A stretch of 64,000 nucleotides of DNA. It comes from G963665495 sp963665495. GTDB taxonomy: Bacteria > Desulfobacterota > Desulfovibrionia > Desulfovibrionales > Desulfovibrionaceae. The notes below the pieces were generated by a model, which saw only the letters and a list, made by a program, of their open reading frames with translations, was not told the origin of the DNA and made no database searches. Made by a program: the position numbers and the translations under genes. The DNA lies in the NCBI GenBank assembly GCA_963665495.1, contig OY762289.1, forward strand, positions 310,001-374,000, written 5' to 3'. Position 1 is the stretch's first letter; each line of letters starts with the position of its first letter. This document shows positions 16,202 to 24,434 of the stretch, piece by piece.

Positions 16202-17866
16202 CTAAGGTATTTTCAATGGAGGGCCTTCCCCAGCAGGCTGCTGAGGGGGGTCGGTATTGTGCTTTTTTTGCAACAGGCGGGTCATGTTTTCCCAATTTTG
16301 CCGGGCCTCCGTGTTGTTTGGTTTCAATTCCAGGGCATCGGCAAATGCATCACGAGCCTCCCGTATCCGGCCCATTTTAAACAAAAGCACTCCGTTTAAA
16401 TTTCGAATGTCGGAATCATCGGGGAATTTTTCCAGGGCCAAGGCCATCGCGTCAGCCGCCGCATCGTTTTCGCCCATGGTTATGTACATTTTGATTACGT
16501 ACCAATGAGTAATAGATTTTTCAGGGTGCTTTTCGAGCACCATGCGGTACTGCTCCATGGCCTTTTCAAACATCCCGATCTTGGTATAGGCCTTGGCCAA
16601 AATTAATCTGGCAATAAAGTTGTCATCCACCACCCTGACGGAGTGCTGGAACAGGGTAAAGGTGTTCTTCCAAAGGGCGACTTGGTGGCGCGTAAGCAGC
16701 GTCAGACAAATCAGGGGAACAATGAGCAGGACCATTGCCGCGAAATTGCGTCGGTAAACACCAGTGATTTTCTGCAACAAGTCGCTTACGCCCCAGACCA
16801 GGGCCACATACAGCCCTATGAAAGGAAGGTAGGCGTAGCGATCGGCTATCGACTGCGAGCCCACCTGTACGATGCCGATCATGGGCAGCATGGCCACTAG
16901 ATACCAGAACCACCCGACGGTGAGGTATCTGGCCCGGCGTTTGAAAACAAGCACGCCCGTACTTATAGCGCAGAGTAGCACCAGCGCCCCAAGCGATTCC
17001 CACAAATGGCTTGTTACCCTGAGCGGGTAAATAGGCGCGAGCCCCAATGGGACCACTAGTTTCCAAAGGTAGACGACATAGGCGGTCACCGCGTTTGCCA
17101 AGCGCATGCTTAGGGCATAAGTTCCAAAGTTTGCCATGGCGTCTTCCACGTGCTGGGACACCATGGTCAAAATGCATGAGCCAAGAACGATAAGAAAAAA
17201 CGGGAGTTTTTCCCAAAAAAGCCGTTTATTATCTCTCAAAAAGCATCCCGGCGTCGAAAGGTGCATCCGCACAAGGGGCCAGTAGTCCAATAGCAACATC
17301 AGCAATGGCAGGGATACCAGCAGGGGTTTGCTCATCAACCCCAGAAGCAGCAGGGCCAGGATAGCTGAATACCATCCATTGCCGCCTTTTTTTGTATAAA
17401 AAACATAAGATTGCAGTGCCAGCAAACCGAAGAACATGCTGAGAACGTCTTTACGTTCCGAGATCCAGGCTACGGATTCCACATGCAAGGGGTGCACGGC
17501 GAAGAGTGCGGCCACGGCGAAAGATCGTAAGGATGCGCCTGTTATGGAATAGAGCAAACCAAAGAGCAGCAACACATTGGCCGTATGTAACAACAAATTC
17601 AAAAGATGATGCCATGCCGGGGTCAGATTTCCGAATTCCACCACCGCCATATGCGAAAGCCAAGTCAGAGGAATCCAGTTGCCATCTTCGAAATTGGAAA
17701 AGGCCCAATTCACGCTCTGAAGAGTCAACCCATTGCGTACATACCCGTTAGCTGAAAGATACAAATGGTCATCGTACAGTACAAAATCATTATAGATAAC
17801 ATCACCGTGGGCCAGCAGCACGAGAAGCAAGAGGCAAAGCAGAAGGAAGATGTTCTTTTGTGCCAT
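16202..17866 (-). CDS. Membrane TPR protein, TMTC/DUF1736-like (putative O-glycosyltransferase)
   Basis: This 554-residue protein has about 9-11 membrane segments, then about three TPR units (MFEKAMEQYRMVLEKHP, ALALEKFPDDSDIRNLNG, ARDAFADALELKPNNTEARQ). The first periplasmic loop has FVLYDDHLYLSANGYVRNG, and later there is HPLHVESVAWISERKDVLS, both hallmarks of TMTC-like GT-C proteins. Eukaryotic relatives are O-mannosyltransferases; bacterial members may glycosylate exported proteins, but this is unproven. It converges with the DUF89 gene and is monocistronic. Confidence 0.85.
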   Translation of the reverse strand: MAQKNIFLLLCLLLLVLLAHGDVIYNDFVLYDDHLYLSANGYVRNGLTLQSVNWAFSNFEDGNWIPLTWLSHMAVVEFGNLTPAWHHLLNLLLHTANVLLLFGLLYSITGASLRSFAVAALFAVHPLHVESVAWISERKDVLSMFFGLLALQSYVFYTKKGGNGWYSAILALLLLGLMSKPLLVSLPLLMLLLDYWPLVRMHLSTPGCFLRDNKRLFWEKLPFFLIVLGSCILTMVSQHVEDAMANFGTYALSMRLANAVTAYVVYLWKLVVPLGLAPIYPLRVTSHLWESLGALVLLCAISTGVLVFKRRARYLTVGWFWYLVAMLPMIGIVQVGSQSIADRYAYLPFIGLYVALVWGVSDLLQKITGVYRRNFAAMVLLIVPLICLTLLTRHQVALWKNTFTLFQHSVRVVDDNFIARLILAKAYTKIGMFEKAMEQYRMVLEKHPEKSITHWYVIKMYITMGENDAAADAMALALEKFPDDSDIRNLNGVLLFKMGRIREARDAFADALELKPNNTEARQNWENMTRLLQKKHNTDPPQQPAGEGPPLKIP

Positions 17867-17979
17867 AAGTAGTATTATCGTCAGTTGCTAATCAGTAATA
17901 ATTTTTTATAACCACTTTTGTCATAGGGCCATTTCAATTTTAAAGGAGTTTGTCTGCAATTTCGGTCGGCCAGGCGGTT

Positions 17980-18008
17980 GTGAGACAAAATAGACCATTT
18001 TGTCCCAC
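17980..18008. promoter_or_regulatory. Inverted-repeat operator candidate upstream of ubiD
   Basis: GTGAGACAAAAT and ATTTTGTCCCAC form 12-bp arms with one mismatch around the 5-base spacer AGACC. Such a symmetric site suggests a dimeric regulator. It lies in the divergent gap between the TMTC-like gene and ubiD, about 340 bases before the ubiD start. Confidence 0.45.
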
Positions 18009-18261
18009 CTTTCCCTGAGCTAATATCCTAACTGCTTGTTTTTTCCTTACCTAAAAATATCCCAACTTGAGACAGAACGATGCAAGATCGAAATTCCCCC
18101 ACGGTTTGCGAAGTGGAGCAGCTCCTTACCGCCACAAAAAACGCACGGCGTGAAGCGCGGGGCCGTTGGCATTTGCTGTGTATTCTCGATATAACATGAT
18201 CAATTGTACGCGAAAGAAACCCGGGGGACCAGTATTGAACCGACCTGACGCGCGTATTGGC

Positions 18262-18289
18262 TTGTCAATGCGCGCGTTGCTGGTATATC
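18262..18289 (+). promoter_or_regulatory. Candidate promoter for ubiD-ubiX
   Basis: TTGTCA (18262-18267) and TATATC (18284-18289) are 16 bases apart, 57 bases before the ubiD start. A GC-rich hairpin (GCGCCC-GTAC-GGGCGC-like) follows in the leader. The remaining 17867-18261 holds the inverted repeat above and no gene that I can support. Confidence 0.45.
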
Positions 18290-18345
18290 GTCTCCCGACC
18301 GGCGCCCGTACGGGGCGCGGGGAGTATTCGCAGCAAGGAGACGCC

Positions 18346-19797
18346 ATGGCGTACAAAGATTTGCAGGCCTTTTTGAAGGTGTTGGAAAAGCAGAACGAAC
18401 TCAAACGGATCGAGGTTCCTCTGGATCCGTATCTTGAAATAGCGGAAGTGACGGACCGGGTATCCAAGTCCAAAAAGGGCGGTTCGGCGCTTTTGTTCGC
18501 CCAGCCCAAGCAGGGCAAGTTTCCGGTCCTGACGAACATGTTCGGGTCCTACAACCGGATGCACCTGGCTCTGGAAGTGGAAAGCCTGGACGCCTTTGCC
18601 GCGGATGTGCTGGAATTCATCGAGATTGAAAAGCCCGACGGGATCATCAAAAAGCTCAAGCTGATTCCCAAGCTGCAGCGGCTGGCGCATATTTTTCCCA
18701 AAGAGGTGTCAAAAGCGCCTTGCCAGGACGTGGTCTACACCGGCGACGATGTGGACCTGGGCATTCTGCCTGTTCTGACCACCTGGCCCGAGGATGCGGG
18801 GCCTTTTATCACCCTGCCCGTGGTTTTTACCAAAAATCCCGAGACCGGCATGCGCAACGTGGGCATGTACCGGATGCAGGTGTTCGATAAAAATACCACC
18901 GGCATGCACTGGCACCGCCACAAGGGCGGGGCCTACCATTACCACCTGGCCGAAAAGCTGGGCAAGCGGCTGGAAGTGGCCGTGGCCATCGGCCCGGATC
19001 CGGCGGTGACCTATTCGGCCACGGCGCCGTTGCCGGACGAGCTGGACGAGCTGCTGTTCGCGGGTTTCCTGCGCAAGGCGCCTGTGGAGCTGGTCAAGTG
19101 CAAAACCGTGGACATCGAAGTGCCGGCCAACAGCCAGTTCGTGCTGGAGGGCTATGTGGAGCCGGGCGAACGCCGTCGTGAAGGACCGTTCGGAGACCAT
19201 ACGGGCTATTACTCGCTGGCGGACGACTACCCGGTCTTTCATGTCACGGCTCTGACGCACCGCAAAGACGCCATCTACCCGGCCACCCTGGTGGGGCCGC
19301 CGCCCATGGAAGACTGCTACATGGGCAAGGCCACGGAACGGATTTTTCTGCCGGCCATCAAGCGCCAACTGCCCGAGGTGGTGGATATGAACCTGCCTCT
19401 GGAAGGCGTGTTTCACAATCTCTGCTTCGTGAGCATCGACAAACGCTATCCGGGCCAGGTGCGCAAGGTAATGTACGCGCTCTGGGGACTCGGACAGATG
19501 ATGTTCACCAAGATCATCGTGGTGGTGGACAAGAACGTCAATGTCCAGAACGTGTCGGAAGTGCTCTGGCGCGTGGGCAACAATGTGGACCCGCGGCGGG
19601 ATCTGGTCGTGGTGGAAGGGCCGCTGGACGCCCTGGACCATGCCTCGCCCCAGGCCTTTTACGGCGGCAAACTGGGTATCGACGCCACCAAAAAAGGACC
19701 GGAAGACGGACACCATCGCGACTGGCCGGACGCTTTGACCATGGATCCCGAGGTCAAGGCGCGGATCAAGAATCTCTGGCCCAAGCTCGGATTGTAG
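18346..19797 (+). CDS. ubiD: UbiD family prenyl-FMN-dependent decarboxylase
   Basis: This 483-residue enzyme removes a carboxylate from an aromatic or unsaturated acid using prenylated FMN. The motif GMHWHRHKGGAYHY and the E-R-E-region EGYVEPGERRREGPFGDHTG are typical, the latter supplying catalytic Arg/Glu and metal ligands. ATG 18346 has AAGGAG upstream; the longer open frame is unsupported. The UbiX partner follows 10 bases after the stop. Desulfovibrio-type bacteria make menaquinone by the futalosine route, where a UbiD/UbiX pair performs a late decarboxylation; that assignment is inference. Confidence 0.94.
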   Translation: MAYKDLQAFLKVLEKQNELKRIEVPLDPYLEIAEVTDRVSKSKKGGSALLFAQPKQGKFPVLTNMFGSYNRMHLALEVESLDAFAADVLEFIEIEKPDGIIKKLKLIPKLQRLAHIFPKEVSKAPCQDVVYTGDDVDLGILPVLTTWPEDAGPFITLPVVFTKNPETGMRNVGMYRMQVFDKNTTGMHWHRHKGGAYHYHLAEKLGKRLEVAVAIGPDPAVTYSATAPLPDELDELLFAGFLRKAPVELVKCKTVDIEVPANSQFVLEGYVEPGERRREGPFGDHTGYYSLADDYPVFHVTALTHRKDAIYPATLVGPPPMEDCYMGKATERIFLPAIKRQLPEVVDMNLPLEGVFHNLCFVSIDKRYPGQVRKVMYALWGLGQMMFTKIIVVVDKNVNVQNVSEVLWRVGNNVDPRRDLVVVEGPLDALDHASPQAFYGGKLGIDATKKGPEDGHHRDWPDALTMDPEVKARIKNLWPKLGL

Positions 19798-19807
19798 GAG
19801 GCTGGTA

Positions 19808-20377
19808 ATGGCTGTAAGTCGTATCGTAGTGGCCATGACCGGGGCCAGCGGCATGCCGTACGCCCTGCGTCTGCTGGAACTCCTGCAGGCCGCGCCGGAA
19901 ATGGAAACGCATCTGATTTTATCCAATGCGGCGCTGAAAGTGCTGGAGCTGGAATCCGGCCTGAAGCGTCCGGCGCTCGAGGCTCTGGCGGACGCCGTCT
20001 ACGGGCAGGAGGAGCTGGCTGCCGGACCTGCCAGCGGCTCCTGGAACCACAAGGGCATGGTCGTTTGTCCGTGTTCCATGGCCAGCCTGGCGGCCATTGC
20101 CAACGGCCTGGGTTCCAACCTCATCCACAGAGCCGCGGACGTAACGCTCAAGGAGAGACGGCGTCTGGTGCTGGTAGCCAGAGAAACGCCGCTGAACCGC
20201 GTACATCTGACCAACATGCTGGCGGCCAATGATGCCGGGGCAACCATCCTGCCGGCCTGTCCGGGCTTTTACCACGCGCCAAAGCAGATCGGCGAGCTTG
20301 TTGAGCAGGTTGTGGGACGCATACTGGACCACCTGGATATTTCTCTTTCCGTAGGCCCGCGCTGGCAGGAAGGGTAG
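19808..20377 (+). CDS. ubiX: UbiX flavin prenyltransferase
   Basis: This 189-residue flavoprotein attaches a dimethylallyl group to FMN to make the UbiD cofactor. It begins with MTGASGMPYALRLLELLQ, the flavin-binding loop, and contains VVCPCSMASLAAIANGLGSN and the ETPLNRVHLTNML segment typical of UbiX/Pad1. The spacing to ubiD is 10 bases with AGGAGG before the ATG, so the pair is co-expressed. Confidence 0.95.
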   Translation: MAVSRIVVAMTGASGMPYALRLLELLQAAPEMETHLILSNAALKVLELESGLKRPALEALADAVYGQEELAAGPASGSWNHKGMVVCPCSMASLAAIANGLGSNLIHRAADVTLKERRRLVLVARETPLNRVHLTNMLAANDAGATILPACPGFYHAPKQIGELVEQVVGRILDHLDISLSVGPRWQEG

Positions 20378-20649
20378 GTCTATTGACGTTGATCTGATCC
20401 GTCCGCCGGCGCCTTGCTGTCCATTGAAGCAGCGTCCGTAAATATACGCGCGAATTCTGGGGTAACAAGCTCGTTCTGCAGGGCTGGTTATCCTGTAAAC
20501 GCAGACTGTTATCAGATCTGTCCGCACCTGCTTGAGCTCGTTATCGGGGCCTGCTACAATCCACGCTCAGTACCAGTCGAAGACACACAATAATCACAGT
20601 CGGGATCGCAGGCATGGTCCGCGATCCCGGACAATATGAGGTATGCGCT

Positions 20650-21375
20650 ATGCAATGCAATCTGACCTGGCACGGACACGCGAATTTTCAATTGTCCATG
20701 CCTGATCTGGAAATAATCATCGATCCTTTCTTTGAAGGAAACCCCTGCTGTACGGCAAAATCGAGCGGACTGGCTTCCATGGATCTGGTTCTTGTCACCC
20801 ACGACCACGGGGATCATGTGGGCGACGCCGTGGAAATCTGCAAGCGTACGGGCGCCACCATCGGCGCAATTGTGGGCACAGCGGCAAAGCTTGTGGCTCA
20901 GGGCGTGCCCGAAACGCAGGTGCTCAACGGCATCGGTTTCAATATCGGCGGCTCGGTGGTGTTCAAGGGCGTCACCATTACCATGACCCAGGCCTATCAT
21001 TCGTCCGATTCGGCCGTTGCCGTGGGCTATATTCTGACGCTGCCGGACGGTTTCACCGTGTACCACGCGGGCGATACGGGCATTTTCGCCGGCATGGAAC
21101 TCTGGGGCAAACTGTATTCCATCGATCTGGCCTTGTTGCCCATCGGCGGCGTTTTCACCATGGATCCCCGGCAGGCAGCGCAGGCCTGTGAGTTGTTGCA
21201 GTGCGAGAGCGTCATCCCCATGCACTGGGGCACCTTTCCGGTCCTGGAAAAGAACACGGAGGAATTCGCCCGTCATCTGGCGGAATTCGCCCCGCAGACG
21301 CAGCTGATCGATCTGACTCCCGGCACCAGTGTCGTGTTGCAAAAACCTGTTGATACCTGCGGGTGCGATTTATAG
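20650..21375 (+). CDS. UPF0173-type metal-dependent hydrolase (metallo-beta-lactamase fold)
   Basis: This 241-residue protein has the metal-binding motif VTHDHGDHVGDAV, then TQAYHSS, YHAGDTGIF and IPMHWGTFP, the ordered ligands of this fold. The start at 20650 (MQCNLTWHGHANF) was chosen because GAGG lies 9 bases upstream; an in-frame ATG at 20614 lacks a site. The physiological substrate of this family is unknown. The gap back to ubiX (20378-20649) shows no terminator or gene. Confidence 0.9.
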   Translation: MQCNLTWHGHANFQLSMPDLEIIIDPFFEGNPCCTAKSSGLASMDLVLVTHDHGDHVGDAVEICKRTGATIGAIVGTAAKLVAQGVPETQVLNGIGFNIGGSVVFKGVTITMTQAYHSSDSAVAVGYILTLPDGFTVYHAGDTGIFAGMELWGKLYSIDLALLPIGGVFTMDPRQAAQACELLQCESVIPMHWGTFPVLEKNTEEFARHLAEFAPQTQLIDLTPGTSVVLQKPVDTCGCDL

Positions 21376-21411
21376 CACAGTGAGCTGTGTTACCGCGGGC
21401 AGGAGCTGTCT

Positions 21412-23652
21412 GTGGCTCTTTATGAAGCTTTTTTCCGGGATCTGCCTCAGCCCGCAATCATCTGGCGTTTACAGGACGGCGTATTCCAGCTTGTAAGCGG
21501 CAACAGGGCTGCGGCCTGGATGCTCGAGCTTGAGTCTCTGGAACCGGGGGCTCCGGGAGCGGATGCTGCAACGGTTTTCAGCCGGATTCCTTACCTGGAA
21601 AACGATCTGCAGTATTGTCATGACACCCAGGAACCGGTGTTCATGTACGTCAGCCCGCGCAAAGGGTTTCGCTGCTCGCGGACAAACAATCTGCTGCGCC
21701 TGGACCCCGGCCCTGACGGCCATGTGTTCATGCATCTGATGGCCTGCGAAGAGGCGGACTCCCGGCAGTGTTATGAAAGGCTCCAGGACAACAGACAGTT
21801 TCTGCAGGTGTTTTTCGACCACGCCGCTGCGGGTATCGCTGTCTGGGATACTGATTTCCGCTACATCTTTCTGAACAAGTCGGAGTGCCGCCGACTGGAC
21901 GTATTGCGACCGGATGTCCAGGGCAGGAGGCTTCAGGAAATATTGCCGCCGGAACGGGCTCTCTCCTATTACCGGCACCATGTGCAAGCCTTGCGGGCTG
22001 GGGTTGTCTTCGAGGATATCTGCTGCGTTGCCGGAGAGACGCGCCACTACCAGGTGAATTTATTCTCTCTGGCCGATGCCAAAGGCTCAGTGTACGCCAT
22101 CGGGAGTATCACGCGGGACATCACGGATTCGAAAAAGGTTGAGGAGGCCTCTCGGGCCAACAGGAATGAATTCGATCTTGTCCTGCGGCATGTTCCTGTC
22201 ACCATCTGCTACATAGACAAGACCTTCCGCTATCGTTTCGTCAATGACGCCTATGCCGCCTGGTTCGGGCGGTCCCTTCATGAGTTGGAAGGGCGCGAGG
22301 TCAGAGACTTTCTCGGCGACGAGGGGTTCGAGCGGGTCAAAGAGCCGATCATGGCCGCCCTGTGCGGCGGCACCGTGCGCTTTGAAAATATCGTGACGGA
22401 CGCCAACGGCATGGAGCATGTGCTTACGGCGTATTATATCCCCCATTTCAGCCCAGAAAAAGAACTCCTTGGCGTGGTGGCCATGGGAGTGGACATCACC
22501 GACCGCAAACGGGCCGAACAGGAGCTGCAGAAACAGGAAAAGTTGCTGCGGGACGTTCTGGACGCCATTCAGGACGGTGTGGTTGTCATGGATTCTCAGC
22601 TGCGCATTCGGCGCATCAACAAATTCGTTGCGGACAATCACGGCGGATACGCAGAGTTGGAAGGGAAGCATTGCCATGATGTTCTTTGCAAGAATATTTA
22701 CTCTAGTGAACTCTGCCCGGGAGAAAATGTTCTGAGGACCGGCAAGCCTTATTCCCTCGAGCGGGATTATCCTTTGCCGGACGGCGGCAGGGGATGGCTC
22801 GAGGTGTATGCCTATCCGCTGCTCAATGAAAAAGGAGAATGCTCGGGTGTTGTTTCCTATTTCAGAGACGTGACCGATAAAAAACGTTTGATGAAAGAAG
22901 CCGTCCGGGCGGGCCAGCTGGCCAGTATCGGCGAACTTGCCGCCGGTGTCGCCCATGAGGTCAACAATCCCATCATGGGCATGATCAATTACGCCCAGGT
23001 TCTGTTGGACAGGAAGCATCTGGAGGGGGATGGGCCGGAAGTGCTTCGACGGATCATCGCAGAAGGTGAACGGATTCAGCAGATAGTGCAGAACCTGCTT
23101 TTTTTTGCCCGGGATCTCAAACAGAAACACGGACCCATCCGGATTCTGGATTCCCTGCAGGGCGTGCTGGATCTGGTCCGGTCGCAGCTTGAACGGGAAA
23201 AAATCGATCTGGTATGCTCCATCCCGGACCAGCTGCCGTGCGTATGGGGGGGAGAGCGGGAATTGCGCCAGATCTTTTTGAATTTCATCAGCAACGCGCG
23301 CTACGCCTTGAACAGGCGGATTTATCTGCAGCCGGAAAATAAAAAGCTCCATATTTGGGCCGAGTCCGTCAGCAGAGAAAACACCGAGTATGTAAGGCTC
23401 AATTTCCGGGACAACGGCACGGGGATTCCGGAAAGCATGCGCTCCCGGATATTTGATCCGTTTTTTTCCACAAAACCGGAAGGAGAAGGGACGGGGCTCG
23501 GCTTGTCCATCAGTTATGACATTGTGCGCGAACAGGGGGGCAATCTGTTTGTGGAAAGCGAGGTGAACAGCTATACGGTCGTCGCCGTCGAACTGCCGGT
23601 CGCCGTTTCCAAAGGGGCGGGATCTGAGACCTCAGACGGAAGGTCGCATTGA
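21412..23652 (+). CDS. Soluble triple-PAS sensor histidine kinase
   Basis: This 746-residue kinase begins with GTG 21412 behind AGGAG. An N-terminal PAS-like region of about 120 residues is followed by three PAS domains at about 125-240, 248-365 and 375-490. The second and third start FDLVLRHVPVTICYIDKTFR and LRDVLDAIQDGVVVMDSQLR. The dimerisation box has VAHEVNNPIMGMINYAQV with phospho-acceptor H515, and the ATPase domain has NFRDNGTGIPESM and EGEGTGLGLSISYDIV. No membrane segments are seen, so it senses a cytoplasmic signal. It is followed by a CheY-like gene, its likely phosphorylation target. Confidence 0.93.
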   Translation: MALYEAFFRDLPQPAIIWRLQDGVFQLVSGNRAAAWMLELESLEPGAPGADAATVFSRIPYLENDLQYCHDTQEPVFMYVSPRKGFRCSRTNNLLRLDPGPDGHVFMHLMACEEADSRQCYERLQDNRQFLQVFFDHAAAGIAVWDTDFRYIFLNKSECRRLDVLRPDVQGRRLQEILPPERALSYYRHHVQALRAGVVFEDICCVAGETRHYQVNLFSLADAKGSVYAIGSITRDITDSKKVEEASRANRNEFDLVLRHVPVTICYIDKTFRYRFVNDAYAAWFGRSLHELEGREVRDFLGDEGFERVKEPIMAALCGGTVRFENIVTDANGMEHVLTAYYIPHFSPEKELLGVVAMGVDITDRKRAEQELQKQEKLLRDVLDAIQDGVVVMDSQLRIRRINKFVADNHGGYAELEGKHCHDVLCKNIYSSELCPGENVLRTGKPYSLERDYPLPDGGRGWLEVYAYPLLNEKGECSGVVSYFRDVTDKKRLMKEAVRAGQLASIGELAAGVAHEVNNPIMGMINYAQVLLDRKHLEGDGPEVLRRIIAEGERIQQIVQNLLFFARDLKQKHGPIRILDSLQGVLDLVRSQLEREKIDLVCSIPDQLPCVWGGERELRQIFLNFISNARYALNRRIYLQPENKKLHIWAESVSRENTEYVRLNFRDNGTGIPESMRSRIFDPFFSTKPEGEGTGLGLSISYDIVREQGGNLFVESEVNSYTVVAVELPVAVSKGAGSETSDGRSH

Positions 23653-23762
23653 CACTGGCAAATAAGATGCTTTAGGGTTGCAAGAATCTGACGAGGTTGT
23701 ATGTTCGTGATATGGAATAGGGGAATACAGCAAATTTTTTTCGGCCCAAGGATGCCGCAAGT

Positions 23763-24173
23763 ATGACGGACAGCATCCATCCTTTTCATGAAATGCATTT
23801 TCTCGTCGTTGACGATTCTCAGAGTATGCGTCGTATCATTGCCCGAACTCTCAGAAAAATGGACTGCAAAACCGTGTTCGAAGCCCATAACGTACGCGCC
23901 GCATGGGAAGTTCTGGAATCCGAGCGCATTGATTTTATCGTCTGTGATTGGAATATGCCGGGACCAAAAGGGATCGATCTGTTGAAGGACATCCGCCGTT
24001 CTGAAAAGTTCAAGGAACTGCCTTTTCTGATGGTTTCCGCGGAGGCCAGTGCGGATAATATCTTTGAGGCAATCAAAAGCGGTGTGAATAATTACCTGCC
24101 CAAACCATTTACGCCGGATATCTTGCAAAAAAAAATTGAAGCGATACTGAACGCGAAAAAAGGCTTGTGTTGA
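23763..24173 (+). CDS. CheY-like single-domain response regulator
   Basis: This 136-residue protein is a single receiver domain. VVDDSQSMRRIIARTLRKM gives the acidic pair D17/D18, CDWNMPGPKGIDLL gives the phospho-accepting D62, and VSAEAS plus LPKPFTPDIL give the Thr/Ser and Lys switch residues. It lacks an output domain, so it acts by docking to a partner, as CheY does. It lies 110 bases after the PAS kinase and before the receiver-like TPR gene, suggesting a kinase to receiver to TPR chain. Confidence 0.92.
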   Translation: MTDSIHPFHEMHFLVVDDSQSMRRIIARTLRKMDCKTVFEAHNVRAAWEVLESERIDFIVCDWNMPGPKGIDLLKDIRRSEKFKELPFLMVSAEASADNIFEAIKSGVNNYLPKPFTPDILQKKIEAILNAKKGLC

Positions 24174-24434
24174 AGTGTTTTTTTCGTACGGTTGAGCCGT
24201 CTGCCGGGTTTTTTTCTTCGCGGTCCGGATTGGTCTTCCTGTAGCTGCTTGCATCACAAAAAAGACCGGTCATGCATTGCAGGAAGCATCGCATGCCACG
24301 GGGGCGTGCCGTTAAAAAAATCTGCTCCCATTACTGCCAGGACAGGAGATCCTAAAATAAGGGTTTCCAAAAAGTTGAAGCTGGTTGTACGATAAAGAGG
24401 GACAACCACCTTCAACCATGCATGGTGAATTTGA

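Noticed and set aside
18709..19926. 405-codon minus-strand frame antisense to ubiD
   Set aside because: Shadow of a certain gene; no start signal or domain.
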